This document shows, in pieces, positions 8,848 to 17,330 of a stretch of 37,941 nt of DNA (the first letter of the stretch is position 1; each line of letters starts with the position of its first letter). The notes beneath the pieces were generated by a model. It was not told the origin of the DNA, searched no databases, and saw only the letters and a list, made by a program, of their open reading frames with translations. This DNA is from an uncultured Alphaproteobacteria bacterium. GTDB taxonomy: Bacteria > Pseudomonadota > Alphaproteobacteria > RF32 > CAG-239. The position numbers and the translations under genes are program-made. The stretch covers positions 1 through 37,941 of the forward strand of contig CALXVR010000016.1 of assembly GCA_944392155.1 (NCBI GenBank), read 5' to 3'.

Positions 8848-9570
8848 TTATTTACTTTTTTTCTTTTGATTTAATTCCTCCGGTGAAACAATACCGCCGG
8901 AGATAACAAATTTAATACCGTCTTCAACACTCATCTCAAGCTCAACCACATCTTCCCTCGGCACAAAAATCAAAAAACCGGAAGTCGGGTTCGGCGTTGT
9001 CGGAATAAACACGTTCACCATATCTTTCTTCACAATATCTTTAACCTCGCCTTCCGTATCCGTGCTGACAAATCCCAAAATCCAGATTCCCTTGCGCGGA
9101 TATTCCAACAGCACCACTTTTTTGAAAGCATCGCTCTTGCTGGAAAGGAAAGTCTCAAAAATCTGTTTTAAGAGCGAATAGACCGAGGAAATAAACGGAA
9201 CCTTATAAACAATCCACTCACCCAAGCGCAGGAAAAATCGCCCCAAAAATCCGGCAGCAAACATACCTATTAAAATCAGAGCCACAACCAAGATAATAAT
9301 ACCCAGCCCAGGAATAGTGAAAGGCAAATAGTTATTCAGAGCAAATTGCGGCGGCAAAAGCTTATTCACGGAAACATCAACAAACACAATCAGCTTATAA
9401 GCCACAAAAAACGTAATCATCACCGGAGCCGTAACCAAAATACCGGTAAAGAAATATGCTTTGAGTTTTCCGCCAAGTTTCATAAATACGGCTTTTTCAC
9501 GCTCTAAGCGCAATTTTTTAATATTCATAGCCCGTTTTGTAACTTCGTTATTTTTGCTCATCTCATTCAC
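8848..9570 (-). CDS. DUF502 family membrane protein
   Basis: A 240-residue protein with two transmembrane segments (about residues 40-62 and 88-115, the latter rich in IILVVALILIG) and a C-terminal cytoplasmic or periplasmic domain containing PTTPNPTSGFLIFVP, the hallmark of the DUF502 family. That family is widespread in proteobacteria and its biochemical role is unknown. The ATG at 9570 has AAGGTG just upstream; another ATG at 9561 is less well placed. It overlaps the end of recJ by 8 bases, and the same gene order is often seen, so both are probably translated from one message. Confidence 0.85.
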   Translation of the reverse strand: MNEMSKNNEVTKRAMNIKKLRLEREKAVFMKLGGKLKAYFFTGILVTAPVMITFFVAYKLIVFVDVSVNKLLPPQFALNNYLPFTIPGLGIIILVVALILIGMFAAGFLGRFFLRLGEWIVYKVPFISSVYSLLKQIFETFLSSKSDAFKKVVLLEYPRKGIWILGFVSTDTEGEVKDIVKKDMVNVFIPTTPNPTSGFLIFVPREDVVELEMSVEDGIKFVISGGIVSPEELNQKKKSK

Positions 9571-11335
9571 ACCTTATTGCATCTTCAATAATAAATTGCA
9601 CCGAATTCCTGCCTTGCCAAGTATCACGACGCAACATTCCGGCCACATCAAATATGGCGCCTTGCGGATTCAGCAAGCTTTTTCCCAACTCCGTATCAGC
9701 CACTTTAAAAGCCATAGCCTTCAGAGACCCACCATTACCCGAAGTCAGAAAACACCGTACATGTCCGGCCCCGACAATACCGGGTTTTATGACCCGCACA
9801 CGCTCCAAAACTATTTTCGGCTCAGCATTTCCGGCACCATAGGGCTCAAGCATTTCCAAAGATTCGGCAAATTCTACATTTGCCCCGAGTAAATCCATCG
9901 TACTATCAATTTCCATAACCGGCGTAACACTCTCATCACCGAGTTTTTGACGCACATACTCCCCTGCAAATTTTCTAAAATCTTCCAATTTTCCCTCTTC
10001 CAAAGAGAAACCTGCAGCCATCATATGCCCGCCGCCTTTGGTTAACAACCCCTTTTCTTTAGCAGCCATAATCAAAGCTCCTAAATCCACTCCGGGGATA
10101 GAACGCGCCGAACCTTTAACCTCATCTTCTTCAATAGACATTACAAAAGCCGGCACATTATAGCGCTCTTTGAGTTTTCCTGCCACGATACCGACCACAC
10201 CTTGATGCCAATCTTTTCCGGCAGCAAAAGCAATCGGATATTCTTGCGGAGCACCTTCCAACATTTCAATTGCGCTTAAAAGAACATAGGCCTCAATCTC
10301 TTTGCGTTGCGCATTAAAATCATTCAGTTTTTCAGCCAACATTCCGGCTTGAAAATCATCCTTGCAACAAAGAAGCTTATTACCGAGAGAGGCTTCGCCG
10401 ACACGTCCGCAAGCATTGATTCTCGGTCCCAATACATAACCTAAATGAAAAGCACTCGGCGCTTCGCTGATGCCTGATTTATCTATCAAAGCACGCAATC
10501 CCGTGTTACTTCGCAAAGACATAATCCGCAAACCTTGCCGTACAAAGGCTCTGTTTAAGCCCAATAAAGGCACCACATCACAAACCGTTCCCAAAGCCAC
10601 CAAATCGAGCCACTGCATCAAATTTGGCTCTTGTCCGTCAGCAAAGAAGTTTTGTTTGCGCAACTCACGATTAATAGCCACAATGGCACAAAAGACCACC
10701 CCGACTGCCGCCATATATTTCAAATAAGGATAATCGTTGCTTTCATCAAGTCTTTTTGGATTAACTACAGCATAGACATCAGGGAGTTTAACCTCCGCCT
10801 CATGGTGGTCTAATACAATAACCGGAATATTCAAACTTTTGGCATATTCAAAAGCATCAAAAGCCGTTGTTCCGCAATCAACCGTAATAACCAATTCTGC
10901 GCCTTGTGCAGCAAACTCATCAAAAGCCTGCTTACTGGGACCATACCCCTCGTCTCTTTCCGGAATATGAATAATCGGCTCCACACCGACACTCTCCAAA
11001 AACAAACGCAAAACCGAAGACGAAGTAGCACCATCAACATCATAATCGCCGATAATCGCGATTTTTTGTTTTTGCACAATTGCCTCAGCAATCTTTTGCG
11101 CAGCCTTCTCCATATCTTTCAAGCAAAAAGGATCCGGCATCAGATTTTGCAATTTCGGATTAATAAAGTTTGGCACATCATCAGGCAAAACACCTCTCGC
11201 CGCAACAATTCTGGCAACAGCCAAAGGCAAAGCAAAACGCTGAGAAACCAACTCAGCCTTTCGCTCATCAATGGGCACAACTTTCCAAATATTTCCGCCT
11301 AAAGACTTCTTATTTTCAAACGAGAATGCCACCAT
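9563..11335 (-). CDS. recJ: Single-stranded-DNA-specific exonuclease RecJ
   Basis: RecJ degrades single-stranded DNA 5' to 3' in recombination, mismatch and base-excision repair. The 590-residue protein carries the DHH phosphoesterase motifs: GDYDVDGATSS (metal ligands Asp97 and Asp99), VDCGT (about 152-156), and LDHHEA (Asp176-His178). The DHHA1 motif GGHMMAAGF follows, and a C-terminal OB-like domain ends the protein. Length is normal. It lies 11 bases downstream of the OmpA-like lipoprotein and overlaps the DUF502 gene, forming a three-gene minus-strand set. No strong Shine-Dalgarno is seen before the start. Confidence 0.95.
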   Translation of the reverse strand: MVAFSFENKKSLGGNIWKVVPIDERKAELVSQRFALPLAVARIVAARGVLPDDVPNFINPKLQNLMPDPFCLKDMEKAAQKIAEAIVQKQKIAIIGDYDVDGATSSSVLRLFLESVGVEPIIHIPERDEGYGPSKQAFDEFAAQGAELVITVDCGTTAFDAFEYAKSLNIPVIVLDHHEAEVKLPDVYAVVNPKRLDESNDYPYLKYMAAVGVVFCAIVAINRELRKQNFFADGQEPNLMQWLDLVALGTVCDVVPLLGLNRAFVRQGLRIMSLRSNTGLRALIDKSGISEAPSAFHLGYVLGPRINACGRVGEASLGNKLLCCKDDFQAGMLAEKLNDFNAQRKEIEAYVLLSAIEMLEGAPQEYPIAFAAGKDWHQGVVGIVAGKLKERYNVPAFVMSIEEDEVKGSARSIPGVDLGALIMAAKEKGLLTKGGGHMMAAGFSLEEGKLEDFRKFAGEYVRQKLGDESVTPVMEIDSTMDLLGANVEFAESLEMLEPYGAGNAEPKIVLERVRVIKPGIVGAGHVRCFLTSGNGGSLKAMAFKVADTELGKSLLNPQGAIFDVAGMLRRDTWQGRNSVQFIIEDAIRCE

Positions 11336-11346
11336 TTAACCCAAGA

Positions 11347-12039
11347 CTAATAACTTATATAAATCTCAGCACGGCGATTCAGACGCTCACCTTCCGGCAT
11401 AACTTCAAGATAAGCAGGGTTTGAATCAGACAAGGCTTCAACCTTAATTTTAGAGGCAGGCATTCCCATACGACGCAACGTATTAGCCACATTCTCAGCT
11501 CTTTCAGCCGAAACTTTGAAGTTAGCCATTTTGTGGCTGACAATATCCGTATTACGTGTACGACTTGAAGCATAACCAAAAACATTCAAAGTTGCATTTT
11601 TAGACTTAGCTAATTTAACAATATCGCGCAACTGTCCGTTATATGAAGCATCAACAGCGGCAGAACCGTTATTAAAGTAAACAGTCGCTACCAAATATGT
11701 AACACTGGGAACTGCGTTTCCGACAGAGGCTGTCTCAACTTTAGGAGCAACATCTTTCTTTACTTTTTCTTGTTTAGCAGCTGTTTTTTTCTCTTTTTCT
11801 TTAATTTTTTCAGACTGTTCATCCAAATCATCAGCCACAATAACAGGTTTTGTCTTAGCCGGAGCAGCTTTTTCAGGTCCTTCTGCTTTCTTTTTATTTT
11901 CCTCTCCTTCATAGACCGCATTTTCATTATCTGCAGTCAAAGAATAATCATCATCCATCTCTGGGAAAGGAGCCAAAGAACAAGCAGACAACATCAGGGA
12001 AAAACCACCCAAAACGACCAAAAACTTGAAATTATTCAT
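11347..12039 (-). CDS. OmpA/Pal-like peptidoglycan-associated lipoprotein
   Basis: A 230-residue lipoprotein: the N-terminus ends in a lipobox LSAC (residues 17-20), so it is lipidated on the cysteine. After an acidic segment and a Lys/Glu/Ala-rich linker (about residues 45-100) comes an OmpA C-terminal domain of about 115 residues, with VYFNNGSAAVDA, LNVFGYAS and the terminal NRRAEIYISY. Such domains bind peptidoglycan non-covalently and tether the outer membrane. It could be a Pal homolog, but no tolB or other tol gene is nearby, so no symbol is given. AGAGG lies upstream of the ATG. recJ follows closely. Confidence 0.85.
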   Translation of the reverse strand: MNNFKFLVVLGGFSLMLSACSLAPFPEMDDDYSLTADNENAVYEGEENKKKAEGPEKAAPAKTKPVIVADDLDEQSEKIKEKEKKTAAKQEKVKKDVAPKVETASVGNAVPSVTYLVATVYFNNGSAAVDASYNGQLRDIVKLAKSKNATLNVFGYASSRTRNTDIVSHKMANFKVSAERAENVANTLRRMGMPASKIKVEALSDSNPAYLEVMPEGERLNRRAEIYISY

Positions 12040-12154
12040 CTGAACAAACCTCTTAAATATACTGACTTTTAATATTGATATAATAATCTCTCTAAGAACT
12101 CAAGCCCAAATATAAGAAAAAATAACAGTTTTTTATTCTCTGCTAACAAAATAT

Positions 12155-12183
12155 TTGTTTTAATAAAATTAATGTTTTATACT
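12155..12183 (+). promoter_or_regulatory. Sigma-70-like promoter for the Panacea/DUF192 pair
   Basis: TTGTTT at 12155-12160 and TATACT at 12178-12183 are separated by 17 bases, and the predicted start of transcription is about 25 bases upstream of the ATG at 12215. The call rests on consensus match only. Confidence 0.5.
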
Positions 12184-12214
12184 TATATTCTGATAATAAT
12201 AAAAGGAGTAGAAC

Positions 12215-12763
12215 ATGGCTGGTTCTGCAACAAATTCCGCAATAGATGTTGCTTATTGGTTCATCCATAAAGCCGAGCACGAAAACATACGTCTTGAAGA
12301 TGAAAAACTTCATCACTTGCTATTTTTGTCTCAAGTCCACTATGCGCTGAAACACAGAATGGAACTTTTAATGCCCAGCCTGTTTATTTGTGGCGACAAT
12401 GGTTTCTTTGAACCAAATTTAAACGTAATGTTCGCCCAAGGGCGTCCTTACATGCCAAAAAAATCGCTATCGGAAAAAGTTGAAGATTTTTTAGAAAAAG
12501 TTTGGAAACGCTACGCTCATTTAAATGAAAAAGAACTTACCTTAATGATAAAGTCCAATCCGGCATATCAAAATTGTCACATCAGAGGAACTCAAAACAT
12601 TGCTCCGCTCAAAACCATTGTTGAAAACTTTATCAAAAATCCCGACACGGCAACTTATTCTTCAACACGAGCAACAGCAAACAAAAAAGTTTCTTATTCT
12701 CAGAATGGACCGGTCGTTGTATCAAAATGGAATCCTCGCAAGATTTCTACAAAAAAACAATAA
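12215..12763 (+). CDS. Panacea-domain (DUF4065, SocA-like) protein
   Basis: The N-terminal 75 residues match the Panacea domain pattern: AIDVAYWFIHKAE, then LEDEKLHHLLFLSQVHYAL, corresponding to the family's hydrophobic K-L-x-K-L-L-Y-x-x-Q helix, then a strand-turn region ending FFEPNLNVMF where the family usually has YGP-V-P-x-V. Panacea proteins include the Caulobacter antitoxin/adaptor SocA, which delivers its partner SocB to ClpXP, and many toxin-neutralising proteins. The C-terminal 40 residues are basic and probably disordered. AAAGGAG lies 6 bases before the ATG. The only co-transcribed gene is a DUF192 lipoprotein, not a recognisable toxin, so a toxin-antitoxin role is not supported by context. 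Confidence 0.7.
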   Translation: MAGSATNSAIDVAYWFIHKAEHENIRLEDEKLHHLLFLSQVHYALKHRMELLMPSLFICGDNGFFEPNLNVMFAQGRPYMPKKSLSEKVEDFLEKVWKRYAHLNEKELTLMIKSNPAYQNCHIRGTQNIAPLKTIVENFIKNPDTATYSSTRATANKKVSYSQNGPVVVSKWNPRKISTKKQ

Positions 12764-12773
12764 GGAGAAAATC

Positions 12774-13424
12774 ATGAAAAATATTATCAAACTCTTTGTA
12801 GCCGTTATTATATTGGCAGCTTGCTCCCCAAAAAATGATAAAAGCGATCTGACCATTTTAACGGATGATGGAAAAATAACCTACAAAGTAGAAGAAGCAA
12901 AGACCATTCCCGAACTGGAAAAAGGTCTCATGTACAGAGAAAAATTAGATGCCGATTCCGGAATGATTTTTGACCTCTCCGAAGTAGAACACACCGCCAT
13001 GTGGATGAAAAATACAAAGATTCCTTTGGACATGATTTTCATTGAACCGGATGGTAATATCTTCTGGATATATGAGAATGCACAACCGGAATCCTTAACC
13101 CTGATTATTCCGCCCTTCCCCGCCGCAGCTGTTCTGGAAGTCAATGCCGGAGATGTTCAAAAACACAACATCAAACCCGGAGATAAAATTGAGCACGAAT
13201 TTTTTGCTCCCTCAACAGAGGAAGCTCCGGCAAAAGAAGAAATGATGGAGGATGAGGCTCCGGCTGAAGATGCCGTTGTTGAAGAAACAACCGAGGTTGT
13301 TGAAGCAGAAGAAGTTCCGGCTGGCGCAGAAGTACTGGAAGTTGCGGCAGATGAAACCAAAGCTCCCGCCCCAGAAGAGGCTGCTCCTGCGGAAACGCCC
13401 AAAGCGGAAGCAATGACCGAGTAA
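12774..13424 (+). CDS. DUF192 lipoprotein with acidic Pro/Ala/Glu tail
   Basis: The ATG at 12774 is preceded by AAGGAG at 12762-12767 and gives a lipoprotein signal ending ILAAC (Cys17); the frame is open further upstream but that part overlaps the Panacea gene. Residues about 28-145 form a DUF192 domain: LEKGLMYREKLDADSGMIF, MWMKNTKIPLDMIFIE and VLEVNAGDV. DUF192 proteins are small exported beta proteins of unknown function. The last 70 residues consist almost only of Glu, Ala, Pro and Val and are likely disordered and strongly negative. The gene follows the Panacea gene by 10 bases and ends at a good terminator. Confidence 0.85.
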   Translation: MKNIIKLFVAVIILAACSPKNDKSDLTILTDDGKITYKVEEAKTIPELEKGLMYREKLDADSGMIFDLSEVEHTAMWMKNTKIPLDMIFIEPDGNIFWIYENAQPESLTLIIPPFPAAAVLEVNAGDVQKHNIKPGDKIEHEFFAPSTEEAPAKEEMMEDEAPAEDAVVEETTEVVEAEEVPAGAEVLEVAADETKAPAPEEAAPAETPKAEAMTE

Positions 13425-13426
13425 CA

Positions 13427-13455
13427 AAAAATCCCCTCATCTGAGGGGATTTTTG
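13427..13455 (+). terminator. Rho-independent terminator after the DUF192 gene
   Basis: AAAAATCCCCTC / GAGGGGATTTTT with a 4-base loop begins two bases after the stop codon. The stem is the same as in the terminator at 8805-8835. Confidence 0.9.
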
Positions 13456-13725
13456 TTATAAGCTACAAGGCACAAAAGATAGATATGCACAAAGGAAGCA
13501 ACGCGATATAACAATGGTTCGCGCCACAGCCAGTGAGCGTTCAAGGGCGTTCCCTTGTGGCAACAGTTTGCGCTTAAGGACTTGAAACTTTTTCAAAAGT
13601 TTGGAGAATGAGTCATATAGTAAGAAATAAAGGCAAAAGTACCACAGCGTACAAAGAAGTACGTGAGGACACTTTTGTCCTGAAATTTCTGTACTAGATG
13701 ACCATTATACAAACTTTTCCCTTTG
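13456..13725. other. Intergenic stretch with hairpins and a dispersed repeat
   Basis: No gene is supported here. The stretch is richer in G+C than its surroundings and holds nested inverted repeats: CAAGGG / CCCTTG around a 4-base loop (13542-13557), possible outer pairing GCCACA / TGTGGC, and AAACTTTT / AAAAGTTT near 13590. The right part (13618-13695) is a copy of the repeat seen twice at 19602-19859. It lies between the DUF192 terminator and the end of the convergent macB-type permease gene. Confidence 0.6.
13618..13695. repeat. Dispersed palindromic repeat, copy A
   Basis: About 75 bases from AAGAAATAAAGGCAAAAGT to ACTTTTGTCC plus ATTTCTGTA are nearly identical to the right-hand part of the two tandem units at 19602-19843. 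The core folds imperfectly: CAAAAGT pairs with ACTTTTG, and the inner GTAC / GTAC flanks a short loop. The left part of the unit differs here, but an AAACTTTT / AAAAGTTT hairpin takes the place of the GTTTCC / GGAAAC hairpin. Confidence 0.75.
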
Positions 13726-14955
13726 TTATTCGTAACGCAGTGCATTAATCGGATTAAGCAAAGATGCTTTATAAGCCGGAAAGAAACCAAAGAACAAACC
13801 GACAATGCCTGAGAAACTAAACGGCAATAAAACATATGGCAAAGAAACAACAGGTGTAAAAGATGTAAACATTTTTATAATTGCAATTCCAAAGAAACCC
13901 AGCACTATTCCGATAACACCGCCAATAAGAGAAAGCACCAAAGCCTCGGTCAAAAATTGCCAACGAATATCCCAAGTTTTAGCACCTATTGCCATACGAA
14001 TACCGATTTCACGAGTTCTTTCCGTAACCGATACGAGCATAATATTCATAATACCGATACCGCCCACCAAAAGCGAAACAGAGGCAATAGAACCAAGCAA
14101 AATAGTCATTATACGTGTGGAGCTTTCCATCATCTCCATCGTCTGAGTAAGGTTACGGATAACAAAGTCATCTTCTTTGTTGGCGCCAAGATTGTGACGT
14201 TGACGCAAAAGTTGCTTAATTTCATCTTGTGCCGTATAGGTACTTGCAGCATCAACAGCTTGCAACATAACCAATTTAACCTGATCGGGGATTCTCATAC
14301 CCATCACTTTTTTCTGAGCGGTAGAAATTGGAATAAAGACAACATCATCTTGGTCCATACCCATACTATTTTGCCCACGCTCTTCCAAAACGCCGACAAC
14401 TTGGAAAGGAATACCTTTTATGCGAATAACCTTATTAATCGGGTCGACATCGCCAAAAAGCTCACGTACCACGGTTTCGCCAAGGATAGCAACTTTTGCT
14501 GCGTTTTTAACATCCATATTGCTAAACAACCGCCCATATTCCAAATTCCACTCTTTAATAAGAAAATAACGATTATCTGTTCCCGTAATACCCGTTGACC
14601 AGTTAGCATTACCATAGATAATCTGCGTTGTTTCTTCCATCACCGGCGCGGCATAAATAATCGCATCTATCTTTTCTTGCAAAGCATTACCGTCGCCGAG
14701 CGTCATAGAGGGTTGTGATCCATGTCCGCCACGTGCGCCGCTTGAGGTAGCTACACCCGAGCGGACAATAATCAGATTAGAGCCCATTGCCTGCATATCT
14801 TGTTGAATAGAAATTTGCGCACCGTTACCGACCGCAAGCATAATGATAACCGCAGCCACACCGATAATAATACCCAAGCTGGTGAGCGTTGAGCGCATTT
14901 TGTTGGCTTTAACCGCACGTAAGGCAATACTTCCAATTGTCTTAAAATCTATCAT
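13726..14955 (-). CDS. MacB-type ABC transporter permease
   Basis: A 409-residue permease of the FtsX/MacB family. One transmembrane helix is near the N-terminus (after MRSTLTSLGIIIGVAAVIIM), followed by a periplasmic domain of about 230 residues and three C-terminal helices, with the conserved VSVTERTREIGIRMAIGA between helices 2 and 3. The E. coli MacB carries ATPase and permease in one chain; here the ATPase is a separate gene whose stop overlaps this start by 4 bases. With the adaptor it should form a three-gene MacAB-type machine coupling cytoplasmic ATP hydrolysis to periplasmic substrate export. Substrate (macrolide, peptide, siderophore or lipoprotein) cannot be told. No outer-membrane TolC gene is adjacent. 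Confidence 0.9.
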   Translation of the reverse strand: MIDFKTIGSIALRAVKANKMRSTLTSLGIIIGVAAVIIMLAVGNGAQISIQQDMQAMGSNLIIVRSGVATSSGARGGHGSQPSMTLGDGNALQEKIDAIIYAAPVMEETTQIIYGNANWSTGITGTDNRYFLIKEWNLEYGRLFSNMDVKNAAKVAILGETVVRELFGDVDPINKVIRIKGIPFQVVGVLEERGQNSMGMDQDDVVFIPISTAQKKVMGMRIPDQVKLVMLQAVDAASTYTAQDEIKQLLRQRHNLGANKEDDFVIRNLTQTMEMMESSTRIMTILLGSIASVSLLVGGIGIMNIMLVSVTERTREIGIRMAIGAKTWDIRWQFLTEALVLSLIGGVIGIVLGFFGIAIIKMFTSFTPVVSLPYVLLPFSFSGIVGLFFGFFPAYKASLLNPINALRYE

Positions 14956-15641
14956 TTCTGCACCTTTTCATCACTCACGATTTGTCCGTCCACAATCTTG
15001 ATAACCCTATCACTCCACAAAGCAATATCTTCTTCATGCGTAACCAAAATAATGGTACGGTTGAGCTCTTTATTAAACTTGGTAAATAGCTTCATAATCT
15101 CAATACTCGTTTTTGTATCCAGATTACCTGTCGGCTCATCGGCAAAAATAATCGGAGCTTCGTTCACCAAAGCCCGAGCAATAGCCACACGTTGCTGCTG
15201 ACCACCGGAAAGTTGGTTCGGCTGATGATGCATTCTGGACTTAAGCCCAACCTCTTCCAGAGCTTTTTCGGCTTTTTTGCGCCGGATATCTTCCGGCACA
15301 TTAGCATAAACCATCGGGAGTTCCACATTTTCCACTGCCGAAGTTCTGGGCAACAGATTAAAGCCCTGAAACACAAAACCGATTTTGCGATTCCGAATAT
15401 CAGCCAAACCATCACGATCAAGTTTGCTAATATCTTCGCCGTCTAAAAAATATTTTCCGGAACTTGGCTTGTCCAAACACCCCAAGATATTCATCAGCGT
15501 AGATTTTCCGGAACCCGAAGGTCCCATAATTGCCACAAACTCCCCCTGTTCCACATTCAAAGACAAACCTTTGAGAATCTCAAGCTTCATCTCGCCGACA
15601 TCATAGTGTTTTTTAAGATTTTTAATCTCAATCAAAGGCAT
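14952..15641 (-). CDS. MacB/LolD-type ABC transporter ATPase
   Basis: A 229-residue ATPase. The Walker A GPSGSGKST is at about residues 40-48; the Q-loop, signature LSGGQQQRVAIARAL, Walker B IIFADEPTGNLD and the H-loop histidine in LVTHE are all intact. The sequence is of the LolD/MacB/FtsE cluster. It starts on the last base of the adaptor gene's stop codon and overlaps the permease by 4 bases (ATGA), so the three are translationally coupled. It energises the permease at 13726-14955. Confidence 0.93.
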   Translation of the reverse strand: MPLIEIKNLKKHYDVGEMKLEILKGLSLNVEQGEFVAIMGPSGSGKSTLMNILGCLDKPSSGKYFLDGEDISKLDRDGLADIRNRKIGFVFQGFNLLPRTSAVENVELPMVYANVPEDIRRKKAEKALEEVGLKSRMHHQPNQLSGGQQQRVAIARALVNEAPIIFADEPTGNLDTKTSIEIMKLFTKFNKELNRTIILVTHEEDIALWSDRVIKIVDGQIVSDEKVQK

Positions 15642-16804
15642 TATCTAGGCATCCTCATTCTCATAGCTCTGGCTCGAGCGGCAGTTGAGTTTTTCTCTTC
15701 CAGAATAATCTCCTCACCCTCGTCCAAGTTAGCATTGGTAACTTCGGTAAAGTCATCATCATAAACACCGGTCGTGATACTGACGCGTACGGGCTTGCCT
15801 TTTTCCAAAATCCACAAACCTTTATCCTTGTAGCGTTTTCTTGTCAAAGACATGCCATCGTCATAAGTAAAGCGCAAAGCCTTGTTTGGCACAAGCAAAA
15901 CATTCTCTTTCTGTGCCGTAATCACTTCCACATTTGCGGTCATACCGGGCTTAAGGCGCAAATCGCGGTTATCAATCTCAATAATCACCTCATAAGTAAC
16001 CACGTTTGAAGTTGTGATTGCCTCATTGCGCACTTGCGTAACCATACCGTAAAAAATCTCATCGGGAAAACTGTCTACGCTAAACTCCACGACTTGACCT
16101 TCCTTAACTTTGGCAATATCAGCCTCAACGACGGAGGCCTCAATCTGCATTTTGGTCAAGTCTTCCGCCACATTAAACAAAGTCGGAGTCTGGAAGCTGG
16201 CAGCCACGGTCTGTCCGACCTCCACGGCCTTAGAAACGACGATTCCGTCAACCGGAGAAATAATTTTTGTGTAGCGGAGCTCTGTTTCCGCAGATTGTAA
16301 AGAAGCCTCCGCCTGCTCTACCTGAGCTTTGTTCAAAGCCAGCTGAGCAACCGAAGTGTCATAATCTTTTTCAGCCAAATCCAACTCTTTGTCGGCAGAA
16401 TATTTTTGGTTATGCAGTTTACGAATACGTTGCAGATTTTTTTCATTATACTTAACAGTACTCTCTTGCAGCAAAACTTGTGCCTTGGCAATATCTAAAG
16501 CAGCGCGTTGTTGAGCAACTTTGGCCTCAAACAAATCAGGGTCAATCAGTGCCAACATCTGGTTTTTCTTAACCTCGGAGTTATAATCCACATAGATTTC
16601 TTTGATTGTGCCTGAAACCTGCGTACCGACATTGATTGTAGATATTGGGTTGATAATACCTGTTGCGGTAACTTTTTCGGTAATATTTCCGCGTGCAAGC
16701 TTATGAGTCGTAAACTCAGGCATATTAGATTTATTACCACGCCAATAATATCCGACTCCGCAAACGACCAACAAAACCAAAACCCATTTGACTGATTTTT
16801 TCAT
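15641..16804 (-). CDS. MacA-like periplasmic adaptor (HlyD/RND membrane fusion family)
   Basis: The ATG at 16804 is preferred because GCAGG lies about 7 bases upstream and the protein then begins with a Lys-rich end and one transmembrane helix (VKWVLVLLVVCGVGYYW). A GTG at 16846 would add 14 residues. The 387-residue protein has the adaptor layout: a lipoyl half-motif with VGTQVSGTIKEIYVDYNSEV, a long coiled-coil hairpin (about residues 80-160), the second lipoyl half with ISPVDGIVVSKAVEVGQTV, then a beta-barrel and membrane-proximal domain including VLLVPNKALRF. It should bridge the permease to an outer-membrane channel. First gene of the exporter set. Confidence 0.92.
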   Translation of the reverse strand: MKKSVKWVLVLLVVCGVGYYWRGNKSNMPEFTTHKLARGNITEKVTATGIINPISTINVGTQVSGTIKEIYVDYNSEVKKNQMLALIDPDLFEAKVAQQRAALDIAKAQVLLQESTVKYNEKNLQRIRKLHNQKYSADKELDLAEKDYDTSVAQLALNKAQVEQAEASLQSAETELRYTKIISPVDGIVVSKAVEVGQTVAASFQTPTLFNVAEDLTKMQIEASVVEADIAKVKEGQVVEFSVDSFPDEIFYGMVTQVRNEAITTSNVVTYEVIIEIDNRDLRLKPGMTANVEVITAQKENVLLVPNKALRFTYDDGMSLTRKRYKDKGLWILEKGKPVRVSITTGVYDDDFTEVTNANLDEGEEIILEEKNSTAARARAMRMRMPR

Positions 16805-16885
16805 CTTAAACCTGCTTTCAACATCAAATTTTGCTACTTTTTTCACTAATATAATCTCAAAAATTTAAAATACCTTAAATAAAAC

Positions 16886-16914
16886 TTGAAAAAAATCGAT
16901 TTTTTGTCTATAGT
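16886..16914 (+). promoter_or_regulatory. Possible sigma-70 promoter for the 17-kb gene pair
   Basis: TTGAAA at 16886-16891 and TATAGT at 16909-16914 are spaced by 17 bases. Transcription would start near 16921, giving a leader of about 60 bases that contains the CCGG-GAAA-CCGG hairpin. Consensus match only. Confidence 0.4.
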
Positions 16915-16950
16915 AATAGATGTGAATTGTATAATTATGGAAGTCTAACC

Positions 16951-16962
16951 CCGGGAAACCGG
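16951..16962 (+). promoter_or_regulatory. GNRA-type hairpin in the leader of the 106-aa gene
   Basis: CCGG, GAAA, CCGG form a 4-bp all-GC stem capped by a GAAA tetraloop, 17 bases before the ATG at 16980. No Shine-Dalgarno sequence is visible between hairpin and ATG. It may influence translation of this gene; that is inference. Confidence 0.4.
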
Positions 16963-16979
16963 ATTAAATATAATTAAAA

Positions 16980-17300
16980 ATGGAAGAAAAAAACAAAGAA
17001 AGAGCAGAAAGACACGCGCGTAAGGAACAAAATTTACGCAAGTCTTTTAAGGGCAATTGTCCTGCCCGTATTGAAGCGTTAAAGAGTATTATTCGTGCCA
17101 TCACGGTTGATAAAAAACCGCTGGACGAATTTACAACAGAGATTAACCGACTGATTGCTTATCCAAGCAATTACATCGGCTGTGAAAAGGAATTCAACGC
17201 CCTTTTCCTCATCGCCGACACCTCGGAAATAAGATGCTTCAAGAATGCTCTGAAAAAAACAAATCTGCCACAGGCCAGCCGCAGATTTTTGAAAGATTAA
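16980..17300 (+). CDS. Unknown Lys/Arg-rich protein, 106 aa
   Basis: A small soluble protein without signal peptide or membrane segment. The first 25 residues are highly charged (NKERAERHARKEQNLRKSF) and likely helical; the remainder is predicted helical, with two cysteines. No family is recognised. The start has no clear ribosome site, only an AT-rich stretch and the upstream GAAA-capped hairpin. It is followed after 72 bases by a second gene with the same kind of charged N-terminus and hairpin leader, so they may be functionally paired. A coding call rests on the intact frame, codon use like the neighbours and genomic position. Confidence 0.6.
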   Translation: MEEKNKERAERHARKEQNLRKSFKGNCPARIEALKSIIRAITVDKKPLDEFTTEINRLIAYPSNYIGCEKEFNALFLIADTSEIRCFKNALKKTNLPQASRRFLKD

Positions 17301-17330
17301 AAATTTTGGCCGTAAAAATTAAGTTTAATT

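Noticed and set aside
12215..12763. Toxin-antitoxin pair.
   Set aside because: Only the antitoxin-like Panacea protein is present. The neighbour is a lipoprotein without toxin features.
13157..13440. Overlapping minus-strand frames rich in Ser/Ala or Leu under the DUF192 acidic tail.
   Set aside because: These are complements of the GAA/GCT-rich low-complexity tail of a well-supported gene.
13593..13850. A minus-strand open frame over repeat copy A and the end of the macB-type gene.
   Set aside because: It overlaps the well-supported permease gene and shares only the peptide produced by the repeat DNA.
13726..16804. Lol lipoprotein-release complex instead of MacAB.
   Set aside because: The ATPase is LolD-like, but the adaptor with lipoyl and coiled-coil domains and the single permease with a large N-terminal periplasmic domain fit MacAB.
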